A DNA stretch of 64,000 nucleotides from Zwartia hollandica (GTDB taxonomy: Bacteria; Pseudomonadota; Gammaproteobacteria; Burkholderiales; Burkholderiaceae_B), in contig NZ_JAHXRI010000001.1 of NCBI RefSeq assembly GCF_019923725.1, positions 186,001 through 250,000 on the forward strand, written 5' to 3'. The position numbers were made by a program, and so were the translations under genes. The notes under the pieces were generated by a model. The model worked only from the letters and a program-made list of their open reading frames with translations. It was not told where the DNA came from and made no database searches. Each line of letters opens with the position of its first letter. The stretch's first letter is position 1. Shown one piece after another: positions 18,025 through 29,509 of the stretch.

Positions 18025-18861
18025 ATGTCGACGCCAGCCACCGAACGCACCGTTTTTATTATTTCTGACGGCACAGGCATTACCGCTGAGACCTTTAGTC
18101 ATTCGGTTTTGTCACAGTTCGAGTCCGTCACGTTCAAGCAGGTGCGCGTACCCTTCATTGACTCAGTTGAGAAGGCTGATACGGTCGTCCAGCGTATTAA
18201 CCGGTGCGCGGCCGATCAAGGTAAACCCCCTATCGTCTTCACGACCCTGGTCAATCCAGATGTTCTGGCGCGTGTGCGCATTGCAAATGCCCTATTTTTG
18301 GACTTATTCGGTGCCTTCGTCGAGCCGCTTGAACAAAACCTTGGGATGAAGTCCAGTCACTCCATCGGAAAGTCCCATAAAGCGGTTAGCTCCCTACAGT
18401 ACCGCAACCGCATTGAAGCCATTAACTTTAGCTTAGCCCACGATGATGGTCAGTTTGTCTCAGGGCTTGCCCAAGCCGATGTCATTCTGATTGGTGTGTC
18501 GCGTTGTGGGAAAACACCGACAAGTCTCTATCTCGCAATGCAATACGGCGTAAAGGCCGCTAACTTCCCGTTGATTCCGGAAGATTTTGACCGAGGCGCC
18601 CTACCCAAAACGATCATGCCATATCGGACAAAATTGTTCGGCCTGACAATTCAGCCCGAACGATTAACAGAAGTCAGGCATGAGCGCCGACCAGACAGCA
18701 AATATGCCTCGCTACCACAGTGTCGTCACGAAGTCGCCGAAGCAGAAAGACTAATGAGACGTGAAAGTATTCCCATGCTATCGACCACCACAAAGTCGAT
18801 CGAAGAAATCTCGACAACTGTACTTCAAGAAGTTGGCTTAGACCGGCACTCTGCCTATTGA
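18025..18861 (+). CDS. ppsR: PEP synthase regulatory protein (bifunctional kinase/pyrophosphorylase)
   Basis: A 278-residue DUF299 protein that inactivates PEP synthase by ADP-dependent threonine phosphorylation and reactivates it by phosphate-dependent dephosphorylation. It begins with the family pattern [20 protein letters not shown], has the P-loop-like [17 protein letters not shown] near residue 153, and ends with the [12 protein letters not shown] segment. It sits divergent from ppsA, the usual arrangement, across 188 bases. A TATACT hexamer at 17990-17995 could be its -10 element, but no good -35 was found. It converges with the rRNA methyltransferase-like gene, with only five bases between stops. 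Confidence 0.95.
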   Translation: MSTPATERTVFIISDGTGITAETFSHSVLSQFESVTFKQVRVPFIDSVEKADTVVQRINRCAADQGKPPIVFTTLVNPDVLARVRIANALFLDLFGAFVEPLEQNLGMKSSHSIGKSHKAVSSLQYRNRIEAINFSLAHDDGQFVSGLAQADVILIGVSRCGKTPTSLYLAMQYGVKAANFPLIPEDFDRGALPKTIMPYRTKLFGLTIQPERLTEVRHERRPDSKYASLPQCRHEVAEAERLMRRESIPMLSTTTKSIEEISTTVLQEVGLDRHSAY

Positions 18862-18866
18862 ACTGC

Positions 18867-19637
18867 TCACCGATGTTGTCTGCGTTGCTCAAACAGACAG
18901 ATAGCCGCTGCTGCAGTGACATTGAGCGAATCCACCGCTTGCGCGTGGTCAATCCGTATGCGGAGCGCCGCCAAATCAATCAGTGACTGGCTCACGCCCT
19001 GCCCCTCGTGCCCAAACACCCAAGCGGCTTGAACTGGCAACTCTACTTCAAACAAGTCGTTCGCCTCGCTTAGCGTAGTCACAATAAGCGGAACCACTAG
19101 CGTGCGTGCAACGGCAAGTAAATCGATGTGTTCATGCAGATGCATGCCAAAGTGCACACCCTGACCGCTCCGCAGCACTTTCGGCGACCAAAGTGATGCC
19201 GTACCCGTTGACGCCAATACACGCGTTATACCAGCCGCCGCAGCGGTTCTGAGAAGCGTCCCAACATTACCTGGGTCCTGTACACGGTCAAGCCACAGCA
19301 TGTTTGCATTCAAATGCGTGGGCAAAGTGGCCACCGCTGGCCTCACCACGAACAAAACACCTTGCCCCGTATCGACGTTCGACAGATTAGCCAGCAAGCC
19401 TGCAGGTAGGAGGCAACAAACCTCCTCGGACAAATTCTCAATCAATCCGGCGAGATGCGGTTCAGTAATCCGTGTTTGATCGAATAATGCATACTGCGGT
19501 TGGCGCCCGAGCGCCAGAAATGCTTCGCATAGATGGACACCTTCCAAAAGAATGGGTTCATCCCTGCGTCCAGCGCTCGACTGCCATTTGAAAAGCTGCT
19601 TGTACAAGGGATTCGAGCGAGACTCAATCGTTTTCAT
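18867..19637 (-). CDS. TrmH/SpoU-family RNA 2'-O-methyltransferase
   Basis: A 256-residue RNA methyltransferase of the SPOUT class. An N-terminal substrate-binding region (residues 1-95, [26 protein letters not shown]) precedes the knotted SAM-binding domain with [31 protein letters not shown] and [18 protein letters not shown]. These are motifs 1 to 3 of the family. The likely substrate is ribosomal RNA, but the site modified cannot be predicted. It ends the long envelope supercluster and overlaps rnhB by 4 bases; the pair rnhB plus this methyltransferase is common in Burkholderiales. Confidence 0.88.
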   Translation of the reverse strand: MKTIESRSNPLYKQLFKWQSSAGRRDEPILLEGVHLCEAFLALGRQPQYALFDQTRITEPHLAGLIENLSEEVCCLLPAGLLANLSNVDTGQGVLFVVRPAVATLPTHLNANMLWLDRVQDPGNVGTLLRTAAAAGITRVLASTGTASLWSPKVLRSGQGVHFGMHLHEHIDLLAVARTLVVPLIVTTLSEANDLFEVELPVQAAWVFGHEGQGVSQSLIDLAALRIRIDHAQAVDSLNVTAAAAICLFEQRRQHR

Positions 19638-20287
19638 TGCTTATCCAATAAGGTACGAACAGGAGCAAAGCTTCGCCGGTGTGCAGCACAAGGCCCGTGG
19701 AGACGAAGCCGTTCTAGATGCAGTGCAGTTCCGTAGCCTTTGTGTTGATCAAACGCGTATTGGGGATATTGTCTATGCAGTTGCACCAGCGTCGCATCGC
19801 GCGCGGTCTTGGCTAAGATGGACGCTGCAGATATCGCAGGCACTAACGCATCGCCCTTAATGATTGTTCTCACTGCACAGTTAAGAACGGGTGCGCGATT
19901 TCCATCGATCCAAGCTAAATCCGGAACCACCTCTAAACCTTGAACCGCACGCTGCATGGCAAGCAACGTCGCTTGCAGAATATTGAGATGATCGATTTCC
20001 TCGACACTTGCACTTGCCACACACCAAGCGAGCGCATGCGCTTTAATCTCGGTGGCTAGCAACTCACGCTTAGCTTCGGTCAGCGTTTTCGAGTCCGCTA
20101 ACCCTGTAATTGGATGTGCGGGATCGAGAATGACAGCCGCTGCATAGACATCGCCCGCCAACGGGCCACGCCCGGCTTCGTCTACCCCCGCACAATGCGC
20201 AAACCTCTCTAAATCATCACCAAACAAAGCCACTTGCCGCAGCCCAACCTCAGAGGCATGCCGCGAGGGACGCTTAGACTCCGTCAT
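19634..20287 (-). CDS. rnhB: Ribonuclease HII
   Basis: Cleaves the RNA strand of RNA-DNA hybrids and removes single ribonucleotides from DNA. The signature [19 protein letters not shown] carries the first catalytic Asp-Glu pair, and further acidic residues appear in LADSKTL and AWIDGN. About 217 residues from the ATG at 20287 (MTESKRP); a TTG five codons upstream is in frame but weaker. It overlaps the end of lpxB by 14 bases and the next methyltransferase gene by 4, so it is co-transcribed with lipid A genes, as in E. coli. Confidence 0.95.
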   Translation of the reverse strand: MTESKRPSRHASEVGLRQVALFGDDLERFAHCAGVDEAGRGPLAGDVYAAAVILDPAHPITGLADSKTLTEAKRELLATEIKAHALAWCVASASVEEIDHLNILQATLLAMQRAVQGLEVVPDLAWIDGNRAPVLNCAVRTIIKGDALVPAISAASILAKTARDATLVQLHRQYPQYAFDQHKGYGTALHLERLRLHGPCAAHRRSFAPVRTLLDKQ

Positions 20288-21461
20288 GAACGATATGCTC
20301 AAGTGCCTGCGCCACTCGGGTTGGCGTATCGCACTTCAAGGTATGGTGCATTTCAGCAAAGCGATTTTGAATCTGTTCGCAGAGCGACGCATTATCTAAT
20401 AGGCCCCACATCGCACTTGCAAGCTTCTCCGGCGTAGCATCCTCTTGGATAAGCTCCGGCACGACAAAATCATTTAACAAAATGTTGGGCAGTCCCACCC
20501 AGGGAAGGTAGGGACGCTCTTGACCGGACTTCCAGCCCATAACACGACGAATCATGGGAGACACTGCGTAAGAAATCACCATCGGCCGTTTAAATAGTGC
20601 AGTCTCAAGCGTTGCCGTACCGCTCGCAACTAAAGCGGCATCACACGCTTCGAGTGCAAGCCATGCCGTCGGATCTGTCTGAATACCCGATTGGGTCGAA
20701 GACAACAAAATCTGTAGATGATTAACTGGATACTGAGCCAACGCAGTCTCAAACTCGAGTTTCCGCGCCTCGTTGACCATGGGTACAACAAACTGCAGCG
20801 AAGGATCCCGTTTTTGCATGATCTGGGCTGCTTGCAAAAAACGAGGAGCAATCAAACGGACTTCGGATGACCGACTGCCGGGAAGTATCGCAAGCACACG
20901 GGCGTTATCTGAAATCTGTAGTCGGCGTCTTGCCGCTGCTCGATCAGGCGTCATGGGTATAGCGTCGGCCAAGGGATGGCCCACATAGGTCACCGGGATT
21001 CCTTCCTTTCGGTAAATCGCTTCCTCAAAGGGGAACAGAACTAGCATGTGTGACACGGATTCGCGGATGTGCCGAATGCGCTCGTAGCGCCATGCCCAAA
21101 TGGAGGGACCCACAAAGTGTACGGTCGGTATGCCTGCGCGTTTTAAGCGATTCTCTAAACGAAAATTAAAATCTGGTGCATCGACACCAAGAAACAACTG
21201 AGGGGGCTCACGCAACCATCGAGATTTGACATCATGGTAGATCCGAAGCAAGGACGGTAAGCGCTTGAACGCATCTACATACCCAAATACGGTTAAAGCG
21301 TGCATTGGATGCCAGACATCCATCCCCTGCGCACTAAGATTTGGTCCTCCTATCCCTTCTGGGCGCATCGCTGGATCACGTCTCGACAATCCAGCTAAGA
21401 CTCGTGAGGCAATCAGATCCCCGGAGGGCTCACCAGCCACTAAGCCAAGCCGCCAAGTCAT
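20274..21461 (-). CDS. lpxB: Lipid-A-disaccharide synthase
   Basis: A peripheral inner-membrane glycosyltransferase joining UDP-2,3-diacylglucosamine and 2,3-diacylglucosamine-1-phosphate into lipid A disaccharide. The 395-residue product begins [20 protein letters not shown] and contains [18 protein letters not shown] and [20 protein letters not shown], all typical. I chose the ATG at 21461 because it overlaps the lpxA stop as ATGA and matches the family start; the frame is open 35 codons upstream but reads through lpxA sequence. It follows lpxD-fabZ-lpxA in the standard order. Confidence 0.96.
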   Translation of the reverse strand: MTWRLGLVAGEPSGDLIASRVLAGLSRRDPAMRPEGIGGPNLSAQGMDVWHPMHALTVFGYVDAFKRLPSLLRIYHDVKSRWLREPPQLFLGVDAPDFNFRLENRLKRAGIPTVHFVGPSIWAWRYERIRHIRESVSHMLVLFPFEEAIYRKEGIPVTYVGHPLADAIPMTPDRAAARRRLQISDNARVLAILPGSRSSEVRLIAPRFLQAAQIMQKRDPSLQFVVPMVNEARKLEFETALAQYPVNHLQILLSSTQSGIQTDPTAWLALEACDAALVASGTATLETALFKRPMVISYAVSPMIRRVMGWKSGQERPYLPWVGLPNILLNDFVVPELIQEDATPEKLASAMWGLLDNASLCEQIQNRFAEMHHTLKCDTPTRVAQALEHIVHDGV

Positions 21462-22252
21462 GGGCGGATAATGCCCCGTGTGCTCGCCGCGATGAAGGCA
21501 AGTAAAGGTTCGATCGCCTGCGCTACAGCCGGTTCGCTCTTCTGACGCGCACGCAACTCTTCGCAAGCGTCGCTAAGTGACAAACCCCTGCGATAGATGA
21601 TCTTATAAGCGTCACGCAAAGCCGTAATCGCTTCTGGAGAGAACCCTCTGCGCTTCAGACCTTCTGCATTAATCCCAACTGGCACGCAAGGATTGCCTGA
21701 GCCCATGACATAGGGTGGAATGTCCATATGCAGAGCGCTTTGCCCACCAGTCATACTGTGCGCACCAATGCGTCCGAACTGATGCACTGCAGCCAGACCT
21801 CCGACGATGGCCCAATCGCCAATATGCACATGACCACCCATCTGAACGCCATTCGCCAAAATCACATGGCTGCCCACCTGACAGTCGTGTGCGACGTGCA
21901 CATAGGCCATTACCCAATTATCAGATCCCATGCGGGTCACACCCACATCTTGTGTCGTGCCAATGTTAATCGTGACATACTCACGAAACATATTACGGTC
22001 GCCGATTTCGAGTCTTGTCGCCTCGCCAGCGTACTTCTTATCTTGAGGAATTCCGCCTACCGAACAAAAGCGATAAAACTGATTGTCACAACCAATCGTC
22101 GTGTGGCCGTCGATAACGCAATGCGAACCTACAACCGTATTAGCACCAATCTGAACGTGCGGACCAATAATGGAATAAGCGCCCACGCTAACCGTTGGGT
22201 GTAACTGGGCTTGTGGGTCGACCAACGCAGTGGGATGGATCTGGGCAGACAT
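21458..22252 (-). CDS. lpxA: UDP-N-acetylglucosamine acyltransferase
   Basis: Transfers a 3-hydroxyacyl chain from ACP to UDP-GlcNAc, the first step of lipid A synthesis. The 264-residue left-handed beta-helix protein shows hexapeptide repeats from [20 protein letters not shown] onward, with [20 protein letters not shown] (containing the catalytic-histidine region) and [13 protein letters not shown]. The start ATG at 22252 overlaps the fabZ stop as TAATG. The C-terminal helical part ([13 protein letters not shown]) is present. Confidence 0.97.
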   Translation of the reverse strand: MSAQIHPTALVDPQAQLHPTVSVGAYSIIGPHVQIGANTVVGSHCVIDGHTTIGCDNQFYRFCSVGGIPQDKKYAGEATRLEIGDRNMFREYVTINIGTTQDVGVTRMGSDNWVMAYVHVAHDCQVGSHVILANGVQMGGHVHIGDWAIVGGLAAVHQFGRIGAHSMTGGQSALHMDIPPYVMGSGNPCVPVGINAEGLKRRGFSPEAITALRDAYKIIYRRGLSLSDACEELRARQKSEPAVAQAIEPLLAFIAASTRGIIRP

Positions 22253-22710
22253 TATTTTTCCAGTGGTCTGATCGCACACATAAGCTTTGCCTCGGCTACT
22301 ACCTCACCGTCAACAAACGCTTTACTTTGATACTTACAAATCGTACGGCCTAACCGCTCGGCTTCAACTTCAATAATTAACTGGTCGCCTGGTAAAACTG
22401 GCTTACGGAAACGCGCTCCGTCGATGCCAACGAAGTAATACACGGCCTCGCCATCTACGGGCTTTAGTCCGGTTTCATCTGCGAAAGAAAAAATGGCGGC
22501 GGCTTGTGCCATTGCTTCGAGAATCAATACGCCCGGCATCACAGGATGATGCGGAAAATGACCCGTGAAAAACGGCTCATTGATCGATACATTCTTGAGG
22601 GCCTTGATCGACTTGCCAGGCACCATATCCAAGACCCGATCCACTAGCAACATCGGATAACGGTGAGGAATTCGATCGAGGATCTCTTTAATATCCAGCT
22701 GTATCGCCAT
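22252..22710 (-). CDS. fabZ: 3-hydroxyacyl-ACP dehydratase FabZ
   Basis: A 152-residue hot-dog-fold dehydratase of fatty acid elongation. The active-site segment [20 protein letters not shown] contains the catalytic His and Glu. It competes with LpxA for 3-hydroxyacyl-ACP, so their coupled translation (TAATG) makes physiological sense. It lies 60 bases after lpxD in the supercluster. Confidence 0.97.
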   Translation of the reverse strand: MAIQLDIKEILDRIPHRYPMLLVDRVLDMVPGKSIKALKNVSINEPFFTGHFPHHPVMPGVLILEAMAQAAAIFSFADETGLKPVDGEAVYYFVGIDGARFRKPVLPGDQLIIEVEAERLGRTICKYQSKAFVDGEVVAEAKLMCAIRPLEK

Positions 22711-22770
22711 ATTGATTCAACGCTTTAAGAAGGCGACATCAAAAAGACATCGCGATTAATCGTAGCTAAA

Positions 22771-23865
22771 CTATTCACGCTCAAGCGCCCGTAGGCGCTT
22801 ACGAAGACTCCATAGCTGCGTAACTACCGCTGCATTACGCTGCCACTCCGCATGCTCACCGAAAGGAAACACGCCGGTATACCTACCGGGTTTTGATACA
22901 TCATTGGTAATGCCTGTACCGCCAGACACGTGCACATCATCGCCAATGGTGAGATGCCCAGCGACACCCGCTGCACCACCAATTGTGCACCGTGAACCAA
23001 TCACCGTCGAGCCAGCAATAGCGGCGCAAGCAGCGATTGCTGTGTGCGCACCGATGCGAACGTTATGTGCGACCATCACCAAATTATCGATCTTGACACC
23101 ATCATCGATGACCGTGTTTTCAAGTGCGCCACGATCAATGGTTGTGTTGGCACCGACTTCGACATCGTTCCCGATGACCACGCCACCAAGTTGAGGAATC
23201 TTTCCCCACGCGCCCTTGGCAAGGCTCGGATCAGGCGCAAAACCGAATCCATCTGCACCAATCACCACGCCGCTATGCAGAATCGCGCGCGACCCGACAC
23301 GCACACCTGAATAGATAGAAACATGCGCATGAAGTCGACCAGAGACGCCGATTGACACATCATCACCAATGACACAACCGGGCCCAAGATAGGTCATCGC
23401 ACCGATCTCACAGCGCGCACCCACAACACTATTGGCACCAATAGTGACTCCAGCGCCTAAAACTGCAGTAGGGTCCACAACTGCACTCGGGTGCACGGTA
23501 GGTTCACGTGGAGGCTGTATCGCCCACTCGAACCACTGCGCAATTCGTGCATAGAGTAAATAAGGATGCTTACACACCACGCGAGCAAACGATGGGGGTG
23601 GTGACTGCGTGGCGAGGTGCACCTCGATCTCAGGCAGCACGATCACAGCGCACGCATTTGTGCGCGAAAGGTGCTCTAAATACTTCGCATGAACGATAAA
23701 AGAAATTTCAGATGGACCGGCGCTAGACAGCGCCCCTAGCCCCGCGATGCACGGATCTGAATCTTGTTCGGAACCGGCAACAATACTTTGCACAAGGCCG
23801 CCAGGAATGGCGCGCAAAAGCGCCGATAACGGAGGAGCGCGATTGGCGTCTAGCAATACCGGCAT
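22771..23865 (-). CDS. lpxD: UDP-3-O-acylglucosamine N-acyltransferase
   Basis: Adds the second hydroxyacyl chain in lipid A synthesis. The 364-residue protein has an N-terminal uridine-binding domain (residues 1-115) and a left-handed beta-helix of hexapeptide repeats ([20 protein letters not shown] and on), including [19 protein letters not shown] with the catalytic His. The C-terminus [18 protein letters not shown] is typical of the family. It is 15 bases from the skp gene upstream and part of the bamA-skp-lpxD-fabZ-lpxA-lpxB block. Confidence 0.96.
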   Translation of the reverse strand: MPVLLDANRAPPLSALLRAIPGGLVQSIVAGSEQDSDPCIAGLGALSSAGPSEISFIVHAKYLEHLSRTNACAVIVLPEIEVHLATQSPPPSFARVVCKHPYLLYARIAQWFEWAIQPPREPTVHPSAVVDPTAVLGAGVTIGANSVVGARCEIGAMTYLGPGCVIGDDVSIGVSGRLHAHVSIYSGVRVGSRAILHSGVVIGADGFGFAPDPSLAKGAWGKIPQLGGVVIGNDVEVGANTTIDRGALENTVIDDGVKIDNLVMVAHNVRIGAHTAIAACAAIAGSTVIGSRCTIGGAAGVAGHLTIGDDVHVSGGTGITNDVSKPGRYTGVFPFGEHAEWQRNAAVVTQLWSLRKRLRALERE

Positions 23866-23880
23866 GCCTAAACCCTTTAA

Positions 23881-24447
23881 TTACTTGCCAAGGGCTTGAA
23901 TAACTCTATCGGTGATGTCAACACGAGGACTTACCGTCACGGCATCCTGCAAGATGACATCATAATTTTCCTGTTCAGCAATACGCTTAATCGCCGCGTT
24001 GGCTTTTTCTACGATTGTTGCGAACTCTTCATTGCGACGACGATTGAAGTCCTCTTGAAACTCACGACGCTTTCGCTGTATGTCCGCGTCGATGTTCGCG
24101 AGTTCACGTTGACGCTTATTACGGTCCGACTCAGACAAAACCGGCGCATCTTTCTCGAATTTTTGAGCAAGATTTCGTAAGTTAGCGGCTAACTTTTGGA
24201 GATCATCTTCGCGTTTTTTAAACTCAGCCTCTATTTTGGTCTGTGCGGCTTTAGCAGGAATCGAATCGCGTAAGATCCGCTCGGTATTGACGAAACCGAT
24301 TTTCGATCCTTGAGCTTGAGCCATTGCGCTAAACAGCAGGCCAAGAGCCAATAGCCCAGCGCTCAACAACCAAAAGAGTCGGTTGCCACGAGCGTGAGCT
24401 TGTTTTGCGATCGCAATCTGAGCGGTTGAAGTGTGATTTACAGACAT
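23881..24447 (-). CDS. skp: Periplasmic chaperone Skp/OmpH
   Basis: Holds unfolded outer-membrane proteins in the periplasm and passes them to BamA. The 188-residue precursor from ATG 24447 has a long basic N-region, a hydrophobic core (LFWLLSAGLLALGLLFSA) and the cleavage site AMAQAQG. The mature part starts KIGFVNTERILRDS and is followed by a charged coiled-coil (AAQTKIEAEFKKREDDLQKL). A GGAA-type site precedes this ATG; an upstream in-frame start would add 13 residues and spoil the signal peptide. It is encoded between bamA and lpxD. Confidence 0.93.
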   Translation of the reverse strand: MSVNHTSTAQIAIAKQAHARGNRLFWLLSAGLLALGLLFSAMAQAQGSKIGFVNTERILRDSIPAKAAQTKIEAEFKKREDDLQKLAANLRNLAQKFEKDAPVLSESDRNKRQRELANIDADIQRKRREFQEDFNRRRNEEFATIVEKANAAIKRIAEQENYDVILQDAVTVSPRVDITDRVIQALGK

Positions 24448-24513
24448 GATTCCATTTCCACAGTAAACAAAATTGCAAGTTGGCATTGTGCCACTAAAAA
24501 ATTTTAAACAAAT

Positions 24514-26868
24514 CTAGAACCCGGTTCCGATCTGGAACTGAAAGACCTGTGTGTTATCACCTGGTTTGGCGTTAAGCGGCTTGGCAAGCGATAGCTGTAA
24601 TGGTCCGATTGGCGAAATCCAAGACAAACCGATACCGGCCGAATAACGTAACTGGCTTAGGTCAATTGAGGTGTCGTTACCAAACCCATCGGTTCCGTAC
24701 ACTTGGCCACCATCACCAAAAATATACCAACGCAAACTACGATCTTTCTGGGTTCCAGGGAATGGCATGTACAACTGAACGTTGCCAACCACGCGCTTGG
24801 AGCCGCCAAGGTACGTCCCAGTGATCGGATCAATCGGGCCAAGCGAACTCTGTGAGTAGCCTCTCACCGTCCCGATACCGCCGGCGTAGACGTTTTTAAT
24901 GATCGGGTAAGGCAAATCGCTGTAGCTCTTACCATAGTCAAACATGGCATTAAATGCGATCGTGTAGTCACGCGACAGGGGCAAGAATAGCTGTTGCTGA
25001 GCGCTTAACAAGTAATACTCTAGGCTGCCAGTACCCAAGTCTGCTTTGAGTCGAGTAAACGAGCCTTTTGTAGGTGCAAGCGCGCTATCTCGCGTGTCTT
25101 TCGCCCAACCAGTATTCAAAATCGCAGCGGTTGTGGTGTCGCCATAATCGCGTACGTATTCCCGGTAGGCGGCTGGGGAGTTAGAGTACAACCCGATCGT
25201 GTTGCGCTCAAGGCTCACCCCAGCATAAATCCGATCAAATTCGGTGATCGGCACCCCAAAGTTCAAGCCTAAACCCGCTGTAGTTACTTGGTACATCCCA
25301 GGGTTATTTGAATACGGAGTCACGGTGCGGTAGTAAATCGAACTCGTACGGCTGATGCCGTCGTTCGTAAAATATGGATCCGTGTGCGCTAGCACGGCAG
25401 TCCGGTTGTATTGGCTAGTGTTCAAATTAAGCGTTAAGTTGGTCCCGCTACCGAACGCATTGTCCTCTGAGATGCCCGCAGACAAAATAATGCCATCCGC
25501 CTGTCCATAGCCAACACCCAAGTTGACCATGCCGGTTGGTTTTTCCGCTACGACTACGCTGACATCAATTTGATCCGGCGCGCCTGGCACAGGCTCAGTG
25601 GTCACTTTGACTTCTTTAAAGTAACCGAGTCGATCTAGGCGATCCCGAGACAGCTTGATCTTGCCGGAGTCATACCAAGCGGCCTCCACCTGACGAATCT
25701 CACGTCTAACAACCTCGTCCTTGGTCCGATGATTACCACTCACTTGAATCCGACGTACATAAACACGGCGGCTCGGATCGACGTAAAACGTTACCTCAGC
25801 CGTTTGGTTCTCGCGGTTCAATACAGGGTTAGGATTGACGTTCGCGAACGCGTAGCCCAGATCACCAAGGTAGTCTGCAATTGCCTTCGCTGTACCATTG
25901 GTTTTTGCGCCAGAGAAGAGCTCGCCCTCTTTCAGTTGAACGAGCTTTCCAATTTCCGCATCTAAACCGATCAATTCACCCGCAAGCTTGACACTCGTTA
26001 CCTTGTAGGGCTTGCCTTCATTGATGGTCAGCGTAATAAAAATGTCCTTGCGATCAGCCGATATCGTGACCTGAGGTGGCTCCACCTTGAACTCTAGGTA
26101 GCCTCTGTTCAAATAAAACGACTTCAGCTCTTCAATATCTCGTTCAAGTTTCTCGCGTGAGTACTTATCAGCGTCCGTGTACCAGGTCAACCAGCCTGGA
26201 GTTGTCAAAGAGAATAGACCTCTCAACGTGCTCTCAGAAAAGTCCTTATTTCCGACAAAAGAAATCTCTTTGATTCGCGCCACACTGCCTTCAAACAAGT
26301 CGAAGTTAATGCCGACCCGATTACGGGGCAAAGGCGTCACAGTGGGGGATATTTCGACGGCGTACTTGCCTTTCGCTAAGTACTGTTGCTTGAGCTCAAA
26401 CTGAGCTTGATCCAACATGGACTGATCAAAAACTCGACCTTCGCCAAATCCGACTTGTTTAAAACTATCAATCATATTTTTGGATTCAAACTCGCGCATC
26501 CCGGTAAACGAGATCGATGCAATCGTTGGTCGTTCTTGCACCTGCACGATTACTACGCGACCCGTAGTCTGAATCCGTACGTCGGCATAAAGACCAGTTT
26601 CGTACAACTTGCGGACCGACTCGGTTGCTAATTCCTCGGTAAAGCGCTGGCCGACCTTGAACGGTAGACGCGCAAAGACAGAGCCCGGCTCCGTGCGTTG
26701 CATACCATCGACTCGAATGTCGCTCACCACGAAAGGATCGAACGCAGACGCATTAGGAAGCAACCCAAGCGAACTAACCGCTAACGTCACCCCAACGAGT
26801 CCCAGACGAACGGAAGCTATGACGCGACGCGCGCATCGACCCAATACACACAACAAGCTAGCGGACAT
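24514..26868 (-). CDS. bamA: Outer membrane protein assembly factor BamA
   Basis: The core of the BAM complex that inserts beta-barrel proteins into the outer membrane. A signal peptide ends near PNASAF. Five POTRA domains span about residues 25-420 (opening FVVSDIRVDGMQRTEPGSVF), followed by a 16-strand barrel. The conserved loop motif appears as GTVRGYSQSSLGP, and the last residue is the expected Phe (FQIGTGF). I start at ATG 26868, preceded by AAGGA; a weaker start three codons upstream is in frame. The length of 784 residues is typical. It is followed by skp 66 bases downstream. Confidence 0.97.
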   Translation of the reverse strand: MSASLLCVLGRCARRVIASVRLGLVGVTLAVSSLGLLPNASAFDPFVVSDIRVDGMQRTEPGSVFARLPFKVGQRFTEELATESVRKLYETGLYADVRIQTTGRVVIVQVQERPTIASISFTGMREFESKNMIDSFKQVGFGEGRVFDQSMLDQAQFELKQQYLAKGKYAVEISPTVTPLPRNRVGINFDLFEGSVARIKEISFVGNKDFSESTLRGLFSLTTPGWLTWYTDADKYSREKLERDIEELKSFYLNRGYLEFKVEPPQVTISADRKDIFITLTINEGKPYKVTSVKLAGELIGLDAEIGKLVQLKEGELFSGAKTNGTAKAIADYLGDLGYAFANVNPNPVLNRENQTAEVTFYVDPSRRVYVRRIQVSGNHRTKDEVVRREIRQVEAAWYDSGKIKLSRDRLDRLGYFKEVKVTTEPVPGAPDQIDVSVVVAEKPTGMVNLGVGYGQADGIILSAGISEDNAFGSGTNLTLNLNTSQYNRTAVLAHTDPYFTNDGISRTSSIYYRTVTPYSNNPGMYQVTTAGLGLNFGVPITEFDRIYAGVSLERNTIGLYSNSPAAYREYVRDYGDTTTAAILNTGWAKDTRDSALAPTKGSFTRLKADLGTGSLEYYLLSAQQQLFLPLSRDYTIAFNAMFDYGKSYSDLPYPIIKNVYAGGIGTVRGYSQSSLGPIDPITGTYLGGSKRVVGNVQLYMPFPGTQKDRSLRWYIFGDGGQVYGTDGFGNDTSIDLSQLRYSAGIGLSWISPIGPLQLSLAKPLNAKPGDNTQVFQFQIGTGF

Positions 26869-26921
26869 CCTGACCAATCCTTGAAATTCAATTCATCTAT
26901 GACGCGGCTGAGGCGCACGTA

Positions 26922-28286
26922 TCATGGCGTAAGCCACTGCGTTAAATACCTCATCGAGTCGTTAAATAGTGCAAGCGCCATCAGCGCAGACAACAGCCCA
27001 AATCCTATCCTTTGCCCCCACTCCATAAATCGCTCGGGGGGCGGACTTCCACGTACGATCTCTATGAGATAGTACAGCAGATGCCCTCCATCTAGCATCG
27101 GTATCGGCAGCAGGTTAAGTACCCCAAGGCTGACGCTCACGAGCGCAAGATAGCCAATAAAGGAAACCCAGCCAATCTTTGCGGACTGGCCAGCATAATC
27201 AGCGATGGTGACCGGCCCACTGATGTTCTTAACCGAGACCTCCCCCAAGATCATCTTGCCCATCATCCGGAGGGAAAACCAAGCCGTATCAAAGGTTTTG
27301 ACTACACCCTTGACCACACTATCTATCGGACCATAACTCACGGCTACGAGCTCAGGATCTCCACCCAATTGGATGCCGATCCGGCCAACAATCTGCCCAT
27401 CTGCCTGCACAACCGCCGAAGGAACTAAAGTAATACTTAATTTTTCAGCATCCCGTTCAATCTCAAGCTGCAACGGCTTATCGGCGTGTTGTTGAATAAG
27501 TTGAATCAACTGACCTACATCCAAGTTCCCCTGTCTTTGAACTGCTAAAACGCGATCCCCGATCTTTAAGCCAGAGGCCATGCCGACACTATCGGCGACG
27601 ATGCCGCGTATCACCGGCGTACCTGTTGCCAACCGCAAACCGAGTACGCGAAGTGGGTCTACCGCTGACGGATCCGCCAAGACAGGCATCTGCAGCGCCC
27701 GACTGAGCGTTGAGCCGCGTTGCTCAATCGTCAGCTCGATCGTGCCGCCGTCCCCTACCTTTTGCAGCAAGCTCCAGCGCAACTCTGACCAAGATTTAAT
27801 CGGTGCGTCATCCACAGCAGTAATCCGATCACCTGACTGCAAACCCGCATTTGCAGCGGGCGACTGAGCGACCGGCGTCGCAAGGACGGCCGCCGGTTCT
27901 TCGGTCCCAACAAAACTCAACAAAGCGTACAGAAAAGCTGCCAACAGCAAATTAAAGATTGGACCAGCGGCAACAATCGCAATGCGTCGCGACACCGGCT
28001 GAGCAGCAAAACTCTCTGGCGATTGCTTGGCTTTCGTGTCTGCTGCACTGGACGCCGGCGCTAAATCCGACTCATCCAGCATCTTGACGTAGCCGCCCAA
28101 CGGAATCGCAGACAGGGCCCATTCCGTGCCATGTCGATCTACGCGTTTGATTAACACACGACCGAATCCGATTGAAAATCGCAATACCCGCACACCACAC
28201 CAACGTGCAACCCAGTAGTGACCGAGCTCATGAAACGTGATCAACACACCAAGTGTGACGACAAAGGCCAAAAGGGTAACAAGCAT
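26922..28286 (-). CDS. rseP: Site-2 intramembrane zinc protease RseP
   Basis: A 454-residue inner-membrane metalloprotease that performs regulated intramembrane cleavage, classically of anti-sigma factors, in the envelope stress response. The zinc site HELGH is at residues 19-23 and the second metal motif LDGGHLLYY near the C-terminus. Two PDZ domains lie between (about residues 115-200 and 205-290; GLQSGDRITAVDDAPIKSW and GLKIGDRVLAVQRQG). It lies 20 bases after dxr and about 50 before bamA, the standard order. Confidence 0.96.
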   Translation of the reverse strand: MLVTLLAFVVTLGVLITFHELGHYWVARWCGVRVLRFSIGFGRVLIKRVDRHGTEWALSAIPLGGYVKMLDESDLAPASSAADTKAKQSPESFAAQPVSRRIAIVAAGPIFNLLLAAFLYALLSFVGTEEPAAVLATPVAQSPAANAGLQSGDRITAVDDAPIKSWSELRWSLLQKVGDGGTIELTIEQRGSTLSRALQMPVLADPSAVDPLRVLGLRLATGTPVIRGIVADSVGMASGLKIGDRVLAVQRQGNLDVGQLIQLIQQHADKPLQLEIERDAEKLSITLVPSAVVQADGQIVGRIGIQLGGDPELVAVSYGPIDSVVKGVVKTFDTAWFSLRMMGKMILGEVSVKNISGPVTIADYAGQSAKIGWVSFIGYLALVSVSLGVLNLLPIPMLDGGHLLYYLIEIVRGSPPPERFMEWGQRIGFGLLSALMALALFNDSMRYLTQWLTP

Positions 28287-28306
28287 AGTTTGCGCCAGAA
28301 AAATCT

Positions 28307-29509
28307 TCAGTTCGACTGTATGGATACGAGCTGTTGTGCGTGCCGCCTAGCCTCAAGATCAAGGCTTAGGACATCATCAATCGCGCAAATCTGAGCGCCA
28401 TGCATTGATGACATCTGCTCAAGAACGCGCTCGATGATTGATGGTATCCGAGTGTAGGAGAGTTTGTTGGATAAAAATGCTTCTACCGCAATTTCATTCG
28501 CAGCATTTAGCGCGATACAGGCGACTTGTCCGCTGCGTAAGGCTTCAAAGGACAGCCGCAAGCAAGGAAACTGTAGCAAATCTGGCTCAGCAAAATCAAG
28601 GCGTCCCGCAGCCGCAAGATCAAGCATTCCCACGCCTGAGTTGATGCGCTCAGGAAACCCGAGCCCATACGCAATAGGTGTGCGCATGTCGGGCTGCCCA
28701 AGTTGGGCGATCACCGAGCCATCCTCGTACTCGACCATGGAGTGAACCACGCTCTGCGGGTGAATGACTACGCTAATTCGATCTGCAGGCATGGCAAATA
28801 ACCAGTGCGCTTCGATTACCTCAAGCCCCTTATTCAACATCGTTGCCGAATCGACTGAGATTTTTCGCCCCATACTCCAATTAGGATGGGCGCAAGCCTC
28901 CTGGGGAGTAACTGTATGCAAGTCTTCCCAACGCCTCGAACGAAAAGGTCCGCCAGAAGCCGTCAAAATCAATCGACGTACGCCTGGTGCTGGCTCTAAC
29001 GGAGCACTCGCTCGACCGTGATGGGGGAGACACTGAAAGATCGCGTTGTGCTCACTGTCGATGGGCAATAGCTCAGCGCCGTTTGCCTTCACAGCAGCCA
29101 TGAACAACGACCCCGCAGCAACAAGGGCCTCTTTGTTGGCAAGCAACACTCGCTTACCCGCTTGTGCGGCAGCTAAGGCCGCAGGCAGGCCCGCAGCACC
29201 CACAATCGCAGCCATCACGATCTGACTCTGATTATCGCCAGCCGTGTCCGTCAGGGCGTTGGCTCCCACCCTTACCTCTGGAGGTGTCGTGTTTTCACCC
29301 CACAACCGACGAAATTCGCGAGCAGTCGCGTCCGTTGGCACAACGACGACTCGAGCAGTCGCTGCGCGCGCTTGTGCAACCAACACATCGATGCGGGAGT
29401 AAGCAGACAACGCGTGAACCGCAAACTTATCAGGGTGCCTTGCAAGCACGTCAAGCGTGTTTTGCCCAATTGAGCCGGTAGAGCCAAGGACCGTCACGCG
29501 CTTCACCAC
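28307..29509 (-). CDS. dxr: 1-deoxy-D-xylulose 5-phosphate reductoisomerase
   Basis: The committed step of the MEP isoprenoid pathway, supplying precursors for undecaprenyl phosphate and quinones. The 400-residue protein has the NADPH motif [18 protein letters not shown] at the start, [12 protein letters not shown], the substrate/metal segment [13 protein letters not shown] and [20 protein letters not shown]. It uses a GTG start at 29509 (another GTG follows directly) and overlaps the cdsA stop by 7 bases. Confidence 0.96.
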   Translation of the reverse strand: MVKRVTVLGSTGSIGQNTLDVLARHPDKFAVHALSAYSRIDVLVAQARAATARVVVVPTDATAREFRRLWGENTTPPEVRVGANALTDTAGDNQSQIVMAAIVGAAGLPAALAAAQAGKRVLLANKEALVAAGSLFMAAVKANGAELLPIDSEHNAIFQCLPHHGRASAPLEPAPGVRRLILTASGGPFRSRRWEDLHTVTPQEACAHPNWSMGRKISVDSATMLNKGLEVIEAHWLFAMPADRISVVIHPQSVVHSMVEYEDGSVIAQLGQPDMRTPIAYGLGFPERINSGVGMLDLAAAGRLDFAEPDLLQFPCLRLSFEALRSGQVACIALNAANEIAVEAFLSNKLSYTRIPSIIERVLEQMSSMHGAQICAIDDVLSLDLEARRHAQQLVSIQSN